Below, in pieces: positions 24,836 through 33,166 of a stretch of DNA of 47,737 nt (its first letter is position 1; every line of letters starts with the position of its first letter). The DNA comes from Novosphingobium aerophilum (lineage in GTDB: Bacteria > Pseudomonadota > Alphaproteobacteria > Sphingomonadales > Sphingomonadaceae): NCBI RefSeq assembly GCF_014230305.1, contig NZ_JACLAU010000027.1, positions 1-47,737 of the forward strand, in the 5' to 3' direction. Under the pieces are notes generated by a model. The model was given only the letters and a program-made list of their open reading frames with translations. It was not told the DNA's origin and did not search any database. Position numbers and translations under genes: made by a program.

Positions 24836-24912
24836 TGGCGCGAGTGACGGGGCTCGAACCCGCGACCTCCGGCGTGACAGGCCGGCACTCTAACCAACTG
24901 AGCTACACCCGC
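24836..24912 (-). tRNA. tRNA-Asp (GTC anticodon)
   Basis: A 77-base cloverleaf with the 5' end at 24912 and encoded CCA at 24838-24836. The acceptor arm is GCGGGTG, the anticodon stem CCGGC/GCCGG encloses CTGTCAC (anticodon GTC), and the T loop is TTCGAGC. It is charged by the AspRS encoded at 7050-8831 and has its own terminator downstream. Confidence 0.96.
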
Positions 24913-24998
24913 GTGCCCCTTGGGAGCGCCGCCTCTAGGGGAGCCGTTCCGGGCTGTCAACAGGGGATCGGCACGCTTGTGCACGTCCCCGCCGGATC

Positions 24999-25022
24999 AT
25001 GGTTAACCCCGCCGTTAACCAT
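24999..25022. promoter_or_regulatory. Palindromic TTAAC site upstream of a secreted protein
   Basis: ATGGTTAAC and GTTAACCAT form a perfect 9-base inverted repeat around CCCGCC, 65 bases before ATG 25088. TTAAC half-sites with AACCAT flanks resemble the alphaproteobacterial CtrA box, but the two TTAA cores are eight bases apart rather than the classical seven. It is probably a regulator-binding dyad; the identity is uncertain. Confidence 0.4.
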
Positions 25023-25087
25023 TCCTTGGGACCGTTCCGGGCATGGTCGGGGGCGGGCCATTCCGGCCCTGTGGATCGGGTTGAATC

Positions 25088-25534
25088 ATGATCGTGACGC
25101 GCATTGCCAGCCTGCTGACGGCCCTGGCCTGCATGGGGGCGCCGGCTCCGGCCCGGGCAGCCATGGTCGCACCCGCCTCGGTCGCCATCGGCAGCGACGT
25201 GTTCGTCGAGCATCTGGGCGAAGCGAATCGCGTCCTGGAACGATCGGACCGACTGCGCCCGGGTGATCGCGTGGTCACGATCGTATCATGGCGCCGCGCC
25301 CTCCCAGGAGGGGCCTTCACCGTGGTCAATCCGCTGCCCCACCGCGTCCAGTTCGACGGCACCGCCGACGGCGCGGAAGAGGTTTCGGTCGACGGCGGGC
25401 GCAGTTGGGGCAAGCTCGGACAACTGCGCATCGCCGGACGACTGGCCCTGGCGCCCGACGTCACGCACGTGCGCTGGCACATCGTCAGCCCCGCCCCCGC
25501 CGGCCGCATCGCCTATCGCGCGATCGTTCGCTAG
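25088..25534 (+). CDS. Secreted protein of unknown function
   Basis: 148 residues with a signal peptide (hydrophobic ASLLTALACMGAP, cleavage after ARA near residue 24). The mature part contains VFVEHLGEANRVLERSDRLRPGDRVVTIVSW, suggestive of a small beta-rich domain, and SVDGGRSWGKLGQL. It resembles DUF11-type or conserved-repeat domains that describe an interval between transitions, but I cannot assign a family. It stands alone between the tRNA-Asp and the repeats at 25588-26008, and has a palindromic TTAAC site upstream. Confidence 0.75.
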   Translation: MIVTRIASLLTALACMGAPAPARAAMVAPASVAIGSDVFVEHLGEANRVLERSDRLRPGDRVVTIVSWRRALPGGAFTVVNPLPHRVQFDGTADGAEEVSVDGGRSWGKLGQLRIAGRLALAPDVTHVRWHIVSPAPAGRIAYRAIVR

Positions 25535-25587
25535 CGCCGCCCGGGCCGCTTGGCCCAGCGCCATGCCGGGGGAATGACCGGGTATGA

Positions 25588-25806
25588 TGGGTGGCGGAGG
25601 TTGGGCTCAAACGCGCATAAGCCGCCCAAAACGCATTCTCGCACCCGCACAATGGCACATCGTTAAAGCCTTCGTCGTCCCGGGCTTGACCCGGGACCGG
25701 GCTTGCCTGCCCTGACGGAGGTCAGGGACCCCGGACCCCGCTTCCTTGTTCGCGTCGCTGCCTAAAAGGTTAGCCGGGCCCCGGCTCAAGGCCGGGGCGA
25801 CGAGGG
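25588..25806. repeat. Intergenic hairpin repeat, copy A
   Basis: Two related copies of an element fill the 559-base gap before the E2 gene. Copy A has arms CGTCGTCCCGGGCTTGACCC (from 25673) and GGCTCAAGGCCGGGGCGACG (to 25802), which pair across a region of about 80 bases. A further inner stem, CCTGAC/GTCAGG, lies near 25711-25727. Both arms match the CCGGGCTTGACCCGGG repeat often scattered between genes in sphingomonads. No protein frame of quality crosses it. Confidence 0.75.
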
Positions 25807-25832
25807 GAGAGGAATGGCGAGACCTCCGGGTG

Positions 25833-26008
25833 GGGTGGGGAGCGGACGTTGGTCTGAAGCATCAGAGGCTGCCCTCAACGCATTCGCACACCCGGAAAAT
25901 GGCCCATCCTCAAGGTTAACGTCGTCCCGGGCTTGACCCGGGACAGGGCTGTTCTTCCCCACCGTCGCCACGCAAGCCCTGCCCCGGCTCAAGGCCGGAG
26001 CGACGTTT
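25833..26008. repeat. Intergenic hairpin repeat, copy B
   Basis: Copy B repeats copy A in the same direction. It keeps the 5' block with AACGCATTC and AATGGC, the left arm CGTCGTCCCGGGCTTGACCC (from 25920) and the right arm GGCTCAAGGCCGGAGCGACG (to 26005). The centre is shorter and different. Divergence outside the arms, with the arms nearly identical, suggests the arms are the functional or mobile part. Confidence 0.75.
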
Positions 26009-26093
26009 AGGGGGAGGTCGCGAGCTCTTTGCGCAGGGGATCTGGATGTCCGCAATCAGGCGCAACCCGACTGTCCGGGCTCGCCCAAGCCGC

Positions 26094-27431
26094 CTAGTCG
26101 GCCAGCAGGAGCACGGGGGTTTCCAGCACCCGGCGCAGGTCCTGCACGAAGCTGGCCGCGTCCCAGCCGTCGATCACACGGTGATCGCAACTGATCGACA
26201 GGTTCATCAGCTTGCGCTTGGCGACGCGTTCGCCGCCCATGCCATCGGGGACGAACATCGGCCGTTCGACGATGCGGTTGGGCGCCAGGATCGCCACTTC
26301 GGGGCGATTGATCACCGGGGTCGAGACGATCCCGCCCAGCGTGCCGAGCGAGCTGATCGTGATGGTCGAACCGCTGAGTTCCGATGAGACCGCCGTGCCG
26401 TTGCGCGCCGCTGCCGCCAGCCGGCTGATCTCGTTGGCCAACTGCCACAGGTTGCGGCTCTGGGCATCGCGGATCACCGGCACCATCAGTCCACCATCGG
26501 TCTGGGTGGCCACACCGCAATGCACCGCGCCGTGGCGGGTGACCACGCCGGCGGCATCATCGAACCGCGCGTTCATCATCGGGAAGCGCGGCAGGGTGCG
26601 GCACATAGCGACGATCAGGAAAGGCAGCAGGGTCAGCTTGGGCCGGGCGCCCTCCCCCTGCCCGCGCGCCGCGTTGAGCTGCGCGCGCATCTCGTCAAGC
26701 GCGGTGACGTCGCATTCCTCGACATAGGTGAAATGCGGGATATTGCGCTTGGCCTCGCTCATCGCCTCGGCAATGCGGCGGCGCAAGCCCATGACCTTGA
26801 CCTGCTGGTCCGGCCGCGCGCCGCCAGGGGCGCGATAGGCATCGTTGTAGGCCAGGAAGGCATCCAGATCGGCGTGGCGGACACGGCCGTCCTCGGCCGG
26901 GCGCACCTGGCCCAGATCGATTCCCAGCTCGCGCGCCCGCTGGCGCACCGCCGGGCTCGCCAACACCTTGGCCACCTGGGCGTGACCGGCATCGCGCACC
27001 GGTTCCGGCCGGGGAGCCGGAGCCGGGGGCGCAACCTCGGCCACCGGCGGCGGCGGCGAAGCGGGAGGCGCGGGAGGCGCAGGCGTCATCTCGACCGGGG
27101 CCGCCGGGGCCGCAACCGGCTCGGCCGGCTGGTGGGCCACCGGGGCGGCGGCGCTCGGCGGACCGGCGGTGTCGTCGGCCATGTCCTCGCCCTCGGTCTC
27201 GATCACCACCAGCGGCGCCCCGATGGCGACCATGTCGCCCTCGGCCCCGGCCAGCGAGACGACCCGCCCGGCGACCGGGCTTTCCATTTCGACCGTGGCC
27301 TTGTCGGTCATCATGTCGGCCAGACGGCCGTCCTCCTCGACCCGGTCGCCCACGGCAACGTGCCAGGCGACGATCTCGGCCGCGGCGATGCCCTCACCGA
27401 TGTCGGGCAGGCGAAAGGTGTAGGTGCCCAT
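26094..27431 (-). CDS. bkdB: Dihydrolipoyl acyltransferase (E2) of the branched-chain 2-oxoacid dehydrogenase
   Basis: A 445-residue E2. The lipoyl domain (residues 1-80) has Lys44 in MTDKATVEMES, the lipoylation site. A Pro/Ala linker (about 85-145) follows, then a peripheral subunit-binding domain (about 150-190, SPAVRQRARELGIDLGQV), and the catalytic domain ending in SCDHRVIDGWDAA with the active-site His. It passes branched acyl groups to CoA in valine, leucine and isoleucine breakdown. It starts six bases after the E1 beta stop. The E3 (lipoamide dehydrogenase) gene is not in the window. Confidence 0.93.
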   Translation of the reverse strand: MGTYTFRLPDIGEGIAAAEIVAWHVAVGDRVEEDGRLADMMTDKATVEMESPVAGRVVSLAGAEGDMVAIGAPLVVIETEGEDMADDTAGPPSAAAPVAHQPAEPVAAPAAPVEMTPAPPAPPASPPPPVAEVAPPAPAPRPEPVRDAGHAQVAKVLASPAVRQRARELGIDLGQVRPAEDGRVRHADLDAFLAYNDAYRAPGGARPDQQVKVMGLRRRIAEAMSEAKRNIPHFTYVEECDVTALDEMRAQLNAARGQGEGARPKLTLLPFLIVAMCRTLPRFPMMNARFDDAAGVVTRHGAVHCGVATQTDGGLMVPVIRDAQSRNLWQLANEISRLAAAARNGTAVSSELSGSTITISSLGTLGGIVSTPVINRPEVAILAPNRIVERPMFVPDGMGGERVAKRKLMNLSISCDHRVIDGWDAASFVQDLRRVLETPVLLLAD

Positions 27432-27437
27432 GGTCGT

Positions 27438-28493
27438 TCAGTGTCCCAACAAACGGTCAAGCGCTTCCCCGATCCGCACCGGACCGGGGAAATAGGCCCA
27501 TTCCAGGCTGTGCGGATAAGGGGTGTCGAAGCCGGTGACGCGCTCGATCGGCGCTTCGAGGTGCCAGAAGCAGCGCTCCTGGACCAGGGCGGAAAGCTCG
27601 GCCCCGAACCCGGAGGTGCGGGTCGCTTCGTGCACGATCAGGCATTTGCCGGTCTTTTCCACCGACTTCTGCACAGTGTCCAGATCGAGCGGGACCAGCG
27701 TGCGCAAGTCGATCAGTTCGGCATCGACGCCCTTTTCGGCGCAGACCGCGCCCGCCACGTGGACCATCGTGCCATAGGCCAGCACGGTCACCGCATCGCC
27801 TTCCCGCACCACGCGGGCCTTGCCCAGCGGCGTGGCGTAATAGCCCTCGGGCACCACGCTGTCGGGATGCTCGGCCCAGGGCTTGACCGGGCGATCATAG
27901 TAGCCGTCGAACGGGCCGTTGTAGATCCGCTTGGGCTCGAAGAAGATCACCGGATCGTTGTCCTCGATCGCGGCGATCAGCAGGCCCTTGGCATCGTGCG
28001 GCGTGCTCGGCACCACGGTCTTCAGCCCGGCCACGTGCGTGAACATCGCCTCAGGGCTCTGGCTGTGGGTCTGGCCGCCGAAGATGCCCCCGCCGAACGG
28101 CGACCGCACCGTCATCGGCGCGATGAACTCCGCCGCCGACCGGTAACGCAGCCGCGCCGCTTCCGAGACGAGTTGGTCAAGCCCCGGGTAGATGTAGTCG
28201 GCGAACTGGATTTCGGGCACGGGGCGCAGGCCATAGGCACCCATGCCGACGGCCACGCCGATGATCCCGCCCTCGCTGATCGGCGTGTCGAACACGCGCA
28301 TCTTGCCGTACTTCTTCTGCAGCCCGGCCGTGGCGCGGAACACGCCGCCGAAATAGCCGACATCTTCGCCCAGGATGACCACGTCGGGATCGCGGGCGAG
28401 CATGATGTCGAGCGCTTCGTTGATCGCCTCGATCATGGTCAGGCGCCGCCCCGGGGCGTCGTGCAGCGATACGGGCGCTTCCTCCAGGGTCAT
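27438..28493 (-). CDS. bkdA2: Branched-chain 2-oxoacid dehydrogenase E1 beta subunit
   Basis: The 351-residue beta chain of the E1 heterotetramer. Features include the ThDP/cofactor-facing LGEDVGYFGGVFRATAGL, FDTPISEGGIIGVAVGMGAYG, RSPFGGGIFGGQTHSQSPE and the C-terminal DLRTLVPLDLDTV with an EATRTSGFGAEL block. ATG 28493 overlaps the alpha-subunit stop (ATGA), giving coupled, equimolar synthesis. A longer open frame upstream of 28493 only overlaps the alpha gene and should be ignored. Confidence 0.95.
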   Translation of the reverse strand: MTLEEAPVSLHDAPGRRLTMIEAINEALDIMLARDPDVVILGEDVGYFGGVFRATAGLQKKYGKMRVFDTPISEGGIIGVAVGMGAYGLRPVPEIQFADYIYPGLDQLVSEAARLRYRSAAEFIAPMTVRSPFGGGIFGGQTHSQSPEAMFTHVAGLKTVVPSTPHDAKGLLIAAIEDNDPVIFFEPKRIYNGPFDGYYDRPVKPWAEHPDSVVPEGYYATPLGKARVVREGDAVTVLAYGTMVHVAGAVCAEKGVDAELIDLRTLVPLDLDTVQKSVEKTGKCLIVHEATRTSGFGAELSALVQERCFWHLEAPIERVTGFDTPYPHSLEWAYFPGPVRIGEALDRLLGH

Positions 28494-29725
28494 TCCTTCC
28501 ACTCCGGCCACTTGATCCGTCGCTCGCGGATGGCCTGCTCGGCCTGCTCCTGCAGGTGCCACGGCAGCTCCTCGAACACGTCCTCGAACATCGTCTTGAA
28601 CGGGTGATGCAGGCCGTGGCCCAGGATGCCGTTCTTTTCGGCCTCCTTGGTCGCGGCGCGGACCGCTTCGGCCAGTTCCTGGTCCATCGCGGCCTGCTGA
28701 TCGTCGGACCATTCGCCCAGGGCGATCAGGTGATCGCGCAGGCGTGCGATCGGATCGCCCAGCGGCCATTCGCTGCGTTCCTGGGCGGAGCGATAGGCGC
28801 CGGGATCGTCCGAGGTCGAATGGCCTTCGGCGCGGTAAGTGAAGTGCTCGATCAGGGTCGGGCCCATGTTCGACCTGGCCCGGTCGGCGGCCCAGCGTTC
28901 GGCGGCGTAGACCGCCAGGGGATCGTTGCCGTCCACCCGCAAGCCAGCGATGCCATAGCCGATCGCCCGCGCCGCGAAGGTCGCGCGCTCGGCCCCGGCA
29001 AAGCCGGAAAAGCTGGAGATGGCCCACTGGTTGTTCACCACGTTGAACACCACCGGGACGTTGTAGACCGCGGCGAAGGTCATGGCGGAGTGGAAGTCAC
29101 CCTCCGAGGTGGAACCCTCGCCCACCCAGGTCGCGGCGATCCGCGTGTCACCCCGGCTGGCGCTGGCCATGGCCCAGCCCACCGCCTGCGGCAACTGGGT
29201 CGCCAGATTGCCGCTGATCGTGAAGAAGTTGTGCGACCGGGCCGAATACATGATCGGCAACTGCCGGCCCTTCAGCCGGTCGGCCCGGTTCGAATAGATC
29301 TGGTTGATCATGTCGACCAGCGGATAGCCGCGGGTGATCAGGATGCCCTGCTGGCGATAGCTCGGGAAGACCATGTCCTCGAAGTCCAGCGCCATGGCCG
29401 GGGCCACCGCGGTCGCCTCCTCGCCGGCGGACTTCATGTAGAAGCTGGTCTTGCCCTGGCGCTGGCCGCGGTACATGCGTTCATCGAAGGCGCGGGTCAG
29501 GGCCATCATCCGCAGCATCCGCCGCAGCGTGGCGGGATCGAGCTGGGGGTTCCACGGCCCCACCGCCCGGCCCGCCTCGTCCAGCACGCGGATCAGGTCG
29601 TTGCAGAGGGCAAAGGTCTCGGCCGGCGGACAGGTCTCGTCCGGGCGGGGCTGGGCGCCGGCCGGGGGCACCACGATATGGCGGAAGTCCACCGCATCGC
29701 CGGGCCGATAGTGCGGCTCGGGCAC
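28490..29725 (-). CDS. bkdA1: Branched-chain 2-oxoacid dehydrogenase E1 alpha subunit
   Basis: The alpha chain, with the ThDP-binding block GEGSTSEGDFHSA ending in NNQWAIS and the loop YRAEGHSTSDDP. Together with E1 beta it decarboxylates branched 2-oxoacids and loads the lipoyl group of E2. GTG 29725 gives 411 residues but has no ribosome binding site. The frame is open 25 codons further and contains LRLHVPEPHYRPG, a segment usually inside the protein in this family. AGGAGAG stands seven bases before an in-frame ATT at 29800, so the real start may be a rare ATT codon. The limits given here are the conservative ones. Confidence 0.9.
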   Translation of the reverse strand: MPEPHYRPGDAVDFRHIVVPPAGAQPRPDETCPPAETFALCNDLIRVLDEAGRAVGPWNPQLDPATLRRMLRMMALTRAFDERMYRGQRQGKTSFYMKSAGEEATAVAPAMALDFEDMVFPSYRQQGILITRGYPLVDMINQIYSNRADRLKGRQLPIMYSARSHNFFTISGNLATQLPQAVGWAMASASRGDTRIAATWVGEGSTSEGDFHSAMTFAAVYNVPVVFNVVNNQWAISSFSGFAGAERATFAARAIGYGIAGLRVDGNDPLAVYAAERWAADRARSNMGPTLIEHFTYRAEGHSTSDDPGAYRSAQERSEWPLGDPIARLRDHLIALGEWSDDQQAAMDQELAEAVRAATKEAEKNGILGHGLHHPFKTMFEDVFEELPWHLQEQAEQAIRERRIKWPEWKE

Positions 29726-29923
29726 ATGCAGACGCAGCGGACCGAGATTGCCCCCGCGCCCGGCGGCAGGCGGTTCTGGCGGATTGGCAGGACCGGAAAT
29801 CGCCTCTCTCCTCGCGTTCCGGGCCGCAGCGGACGGCCCTTGAGGGACACGAAATTTATTTCACGTTCCGGTTATATTATTTCACCACCTTGAAAAGTCA
29901 ATCGGGTTCCCGACTCCCTGCGA

Positions 29924-30883
29924 TCAGACCGCGACCGGCGCCGACAGCGCTCCCTGCGGGGCGTAATCGGTCACCGCGAAGTCCTCGATCCGATAGTCGA
30001 AGATCGATTCCGGCCGCCGCGCGATCGTCAGCCGGGGGCTGCCCTCGGGCGCGCGATCAAGCTGGGCGGCGACCAGGTCGGCGTGGTTCAGGTACAGGTG
30101 GACGTCGCCCCCCATCCACACCAGCTCGCCCGGCTCCAGATCGCACTGCTGCGCCAGCATCCGGGTGAACAGTGCCCCGCCCCACAGGTTGAACGGCAAC
30201 CCCAGCGCCACGTCGCAACTGCGCTGGTACAGCAGGCAGGACAGCCGGCCATCGGCGACATGGAACTGGTAGGTCTTGTGGCAGGGCGGCAGAGCCATGG
30301 CGTCCAGCTCGGCGACGTTCCAGCCTTCGACGATGTGGCGCCGGCTGCCAGGATTGCTCCGCAGCGATTCGACAAGCTGGGCCACCTGGTTGATCCCGCG
30401 CTCGGCCTTGCGGAAGCTGCCGTCGGGCTGCGGTTCGAACACCGGCCAGTCGACCCATTGCTTGCCATAGACCGGACCGAGATCGCCCCATTGCTCGGCG
30501 AAATCGGCATCGGCCACGATCCGCGCGGAGAAGTCCTCGCGGCTGATCGCCTCGCCGGTCTCGCGCCGGAACCGGGCCAGCGGCCAGTCGGTCCAGATCT
30601 CCACCCCCTGGGCACAGAGCGGACGGATGTTGGTGTTTCCGGTGAGGAACCACAGGAACTCGCGCGTGGCGGTCTTCCAGTAGACCCGCTTGGTGGTCAG
30701 CAGCGGCACCTGCCCCTCGGACAGATCGAAGCGCAGCTCGGCACCGAACACCGAGCGCGTGCCCACGCCGGTGCGGTCCACCCGCTGATCGCCGGTTTCC
30801 CAGATGCGGCGCATCAGATCGAGGTACTGCCACTCGTAATGGCGCGGAGCCGAATCGGGGACGGGCGGAACGCGGGTGACCAT
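29924..30883 (-). CDS. thyA: Thymidylate synthase
   Basis: A 319-residue thymidylate synthase. It has RTGVGTRSVFG, LLTTKRVYWK, REFLWFLTGNTN and the catalytic cysteine in MALPPCHKTYQFHV, then SCDVALGLPFN and GGDVHLYLNHADLV. It methylates dUMP to dTMP with methylene-THF. An insertion around residues 90-140 makes it longer than the E. coli enzyme, as in the L. casei type. ATG 30883 has no strong ribosome site; a GTG at 30952 is an alternative. It stands alone between the BCKDH genes and tRNA-Pro. Confidence 0.95.
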   Translation of the reverse strand: MVTRVPPVPDSAPRHYEWQYLDLMRRIWETGDQRVDRTGVGTRSVFGAELRFDLSEGQVPLLTTKRVYWKTATREFLWFLTGNTNIRPLCAQGVEIWTDWPLARFRRETGEAISREDFSARIVADADFAEQWGDLGPVYGKQWVDWPVFEPQPDGSFRKAERGINQVAQLVESLRSNPGSRRHIVEGWNVAELDAMALPPCHKTYQFHVADGRLSCLLYQRSCDVALGLPFNLWGGALFTRMLAQQCDLEPGELVWMGGDVHLYLNHADLVAAQLDRAPEGSPRLTIARRPESIFDYRIEDFAVTDYAPQGALSAPVAV

Positions 30884-31049
30884 CTCGCCACGATAGCCCG
30901 CGAAGCCTGCCCCCCCAATCGTTCGCACCCTCCCTTTCCACGGGCGCGACACATTCGGCGCCGGAACAAGATTGAGCGCTTGCCACCCGCCGGAACCCTC
31001 ACTATAGGCGCGCTCCTGCCTTGTCCCACCCCTGCGGTGGGGCTCCGGT

Positions 31050-31126
31050 CGGGGAGTAGCTCAGCCTGGTAGAGCACTGTCTTCGGGAGGCAGGGGCCGG
31101 AGGTTCGAATCCTCTCTCCCCGACCA
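31050..31126 (+). tRNA. tRNA-Pro (CGG anticodon)
   Basis: A 77-base cloverleaf with CCA encoded at 31124-31126. The acceptor arm is CGGGGAG/CTCCCCG, the anticodon stem CTGTC/GGCAG encloses TTCGGGA (anticodon CGG), and the T loop is TTCGAAT. The acceptor pair C1-G72 is typical of tRNA-Pro. A GC hairpin (CGCCTCCCC/GGGGGGCG, 31151-31169) follows, but without a T tract. Confidence 0.95.
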
Positions 31127-31274
31127 CTTATCACGCTTGAACGGGTTCGGTGTCGCCTCCCCTCGGGGGGCGGTCTGTCGTGCCGTAGGCCTACCGGGGG
31201 GATGGCCCGGAACCCGATCCCGCCCGGCTCATTCCCTTTCCCACCGCGCTTGCTGCGCACGAAAGGGACTTTCC

Positions 31275-31781
31275 ATGGCCAGCCCCACCTTCACCGACGC
31301 CATCGCCCTGCTGAAAGCCGATCATCGCAAGGTCGAGGACCTGTTCGACCAGTTCGAGGAAGCCCGGCCCGGATCGCGGCAGAAAATCGCCGAGCAGATC
31401 TGTGCCGAACTGAAGATCCACACGATGCTTGAGGAAGAAATCTTCTACCCCGCGCTGCAGGGCAAGATCGAGGAAGAGACCTGGACCGAGGCCTTCGTCG
31501 AGCACGATGGCGCCAAGGTGCTGATCAACGATATCGTCGCCGGATCGCCGGACGACACGTTCTATGCGGCCAAGGTCAAGGTGCTGGGCGAGGAAATCCG
31601 CCACCATGTCCAGGAAGAGGAACGCCGCCAGGAGGGCATGTTCGCCCAGGCACGGGCGGCCGGGGTTGATCTCGTCGAGCTGCGCGATCGCATGCTGGCC
31701 CGCAAAGCGGAGCTGACCCGCCAGGCCCGGGACAGTGGCCTCCCCCCGGCCGAGGTCAGGGTCCTGCAGTTGGCTCCCTGA
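31275..31781 (+). CDS. Hemerythrin HHE-domain protein
   Basis: 168 residues forming a four-helix hemerythrin-like bundle with iron-ligand positions His16 (ADHRKVEDLF), His48 with nearby Glu residues (KIHTMLEEEIFYP), His-Asp in EHDGAKVL and His-His in EIRHHVQEEE. It probably binds a di-iron centre and senses or stores oxygen, nitric oxide or iron; the precise role is unknown. ATG 31275 follows AAGGGAC. It is separated from the DUF4402 genes by only 85 bases, but is more likely an independent stress gene. Confidence 0.88.
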   Translation: MASPTFTDAIALLKADHRKVEDLFDQFEEARPGSRQKIAEQICAELKIHTMLEEEIFYPALQGKIEEETWTEAFVEHDGAKVLINDIVAGSPDDTFYAAKVKVLGEEIRHHVQEEERRQEGMFAQARAAGVDLVELRDRMLARKAELTRQARDSGLPPAEVRVLQLAP

Positions 31782-31866
31782 CACCCCCGACCGGTCCGCG
31801 TGCCGAATTCCCGTGACGGCGGCTGCCCTTGATTTATGTTCGGGTCAGCCGTTCAGGGAAACCGTG

Positions 31867-32406
31867 ATGCTGCGTTGTCCTCTCGCCCTGTCTGCCTTGC
31901 GCCTGGTGGGAGGGCTGATCGCCCTCGCTGGGACGAGTTCGCCCGCCCGGGCCGGGTCGATCGAGCTCGTAGCCAGCCGCCCGCTCGATTTCGGAGCGGT
32001 GGTGGTCTTCGGCAGCGGGACCAAGCAGGTCACGCCTGACGGGGTGGTCAGCGCCAACGGCCTGGCCAGTGTTCCCGGTACCCGGGAAGGACCGGGCGAG
32101 TTCGTTCTGCGCTATCGACCGGACGGGCGCACCCGCGCCGCACTGGTGCTGGTTTCGATCACGACCGTGGCCAGCCAGACCGTTGCCGGCAGCACCGGCA
32201 GCCTGTCCGGGCTGGCCACCGATCTGCCAGGCGGCCCGGGCCTCGTGATGGGCGAGGCGCGCCCCCTGCGCCTGCCCCCCTGCGCCGAGACCGTTTGCGA
32301 AACCAGCTTCCGGGTCGGCGGCACCCTCACCGTGGCCGGCGGCACCCGACAGGCGGCGTTCAGCTTCCCGCTGCAGGTCACGGCGCGCCTGGTCAGTGAG
32401 TTCTAG
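31867..32406 (+). CDS. DUF4402 secreted protein 1 (minor subunit candidate)
   Basis: 179 residues. The signal peptide ends near residue 29 (SSPARA). The mature part starts with IELVASRPLDFGAVVVFGSG, the DUF4402 opening strand (an xLDFG motif), followed by YRPDGRTRAALVLVSI and a final strand FPLQVTARL. Two cysteines (CAETVC) near residue 138 could form a disulfide. DUF4402 proteins are small beta-sandwiches next to chaperone and usher genes, so this is probably a pilus-like subunit. It is first in the five-gene run. Confidence 0.85.
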   Translation: MLRCPLALSALRLVGGLIALAGTSSPARAGSIELVASRPLDFGAVVVFGSGTKQVTPDGVVSANGLASVPGTREGPGEFVLRYRPDGRTRAALVLVSITTVASQTVAGSTGSLSGLATDLPGGPGLVMGEARPLRLPPCAETVCETSFRVGGTLTVAGGTRQAAFSFPLQVTARLVSEF

Positions 32407-32407
32407 A

Positions 32408-33004
32408 ATGGTCCGTCCTTCATCATTCGGCCGCGGCTCGCCTCGGTCTCGCGCCGCCTTGCTGGGCGCGACGGCCCTGACCGCCCTTCCGCTGTGCATC
32501 CCGCTGGGCTTGCCGCTGATCGCCGATCCCGGCTCCACCGCGGTCGGCGCCTCTGCGGCCCGGGTCATCGCGCCTTTGGCCGTGGCCCGCGAGGAAGACC
32601 TCGACTTCGGCACCATCGCGCTCGACCTGAACGGCTCGGGGACGGTTACCGTGATGCCACTGGGGGGAAGTGTGCGCTATGGCGGCAGCGCCCAGGGCAT
32701 TTGCCTGCTGGCCTGCCCGCCGCCGCACCCTGCGCGCTTCGCCGTGCGCGGCGAACCGCTCCGCAGCTATCGCGTCACCGTTCCGCCCAGCCTGACAATC
32801 ACGCCCCCCGGCCTGGGATCGGGCAATGCGGTGCTGATCGATGCCCTGACCATAGGCACGGCCAGCCAACGAATCGGCGATAGTGGGGAGCTTTCGCCCG
32901 ATGGGATCGACAGCTTCGAGGTTGGGGGCACGCTCCATCTGCCGGCTGGCGCCGCCGAGGGACGCTACACCGCGCAAGTCCCGGTGATCGTGTCTTATAT
33001 GTAG
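32408..33004 (+). CDS. DUF4402 secreted protein 2 (minor subunit candidate)
   Basis: 198 residues starting one base after the previous stop. A basic N-terminus and a hydrophobic segment (ALLGATALTALPLCIPLG) act as signal, but it is long and lacks a clear cleavage site. The mature domain has DLDFGTIALDLNGSG, GGSVRYGG, a CLLAC disulfide candidate and the closing strand YTAQVPVIVSYM, matching DUF4402. It is longer than protein 3 and could form the tip or adaptor. Translation is probably coupled to the first gene. Confidence 0.83.
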   Translation: MVRPSSFGRGSPRSRAALLGATALTALPLCIPLGLPLIADPGSTAVGASAARVIAPLAVAREEDLDFGTIALDLNGSGTVTVMPLGGSVRYGGSAQGICLLACPPPHPARFAVRGEPLRSYRVTVPPSLTITPPGLGSGNAVLIDALTIGTASQRIGDSGELSPDGIDSFEVGGTLHLPAGAAEGRYTAQVPVIVSYM

Positions 33005-33008
33005 AAAA

Positions 33009-33029
33009 CCTAAGGATATTTTCCTTAGG
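33009..33029 (+). other. Hairpin between DUF4402 genes 2 and 3
   Basis: CCTAAGGA (33009-33016) and TCCTTAGG (33022-33029) are perfectly complementary around TATTT, four bases after the second gene's stop. A T-rich run does not follow, so it is probably an mRNA stability or partial attenuation element, or a processing site protecting the 3' end of the upstream message. It lies 137 bases before the third gene. Confidence 0.65.
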
Positions 33030-33166
33030 AATTCGCCCTTAGCCCGCTGTTAACCGTCCTCGGGCTAGAGAACCGGCGTGGCGTCCCGTGCCGCTGGCAC
33101 CGGGCTCCGCAGGACTGGAGCGCTCCACACCGGCTTGGGGTCGGGGCGCAGATCGGGGAACGGAAC

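Noticed and set aside
25588..26008. CRISPR or a tRNA-like element
   Set aside because: Only two copies, no regular spacers and no cloverleaf; the arms are inverted repeats of a REP-like element.
26520..28607. Plus-strand open frame of 695 codons
   Set aside because: Antisense shadow of the E2, E1 beta and E1 alpha genes, His/Arg/Gly-rich without domains.
31137..31274. N-terminal extension of the hemerythrin-like protein
   Set aside because: No ribosome site or conserved residues. The helix bundle starts at the ATG of 31275.
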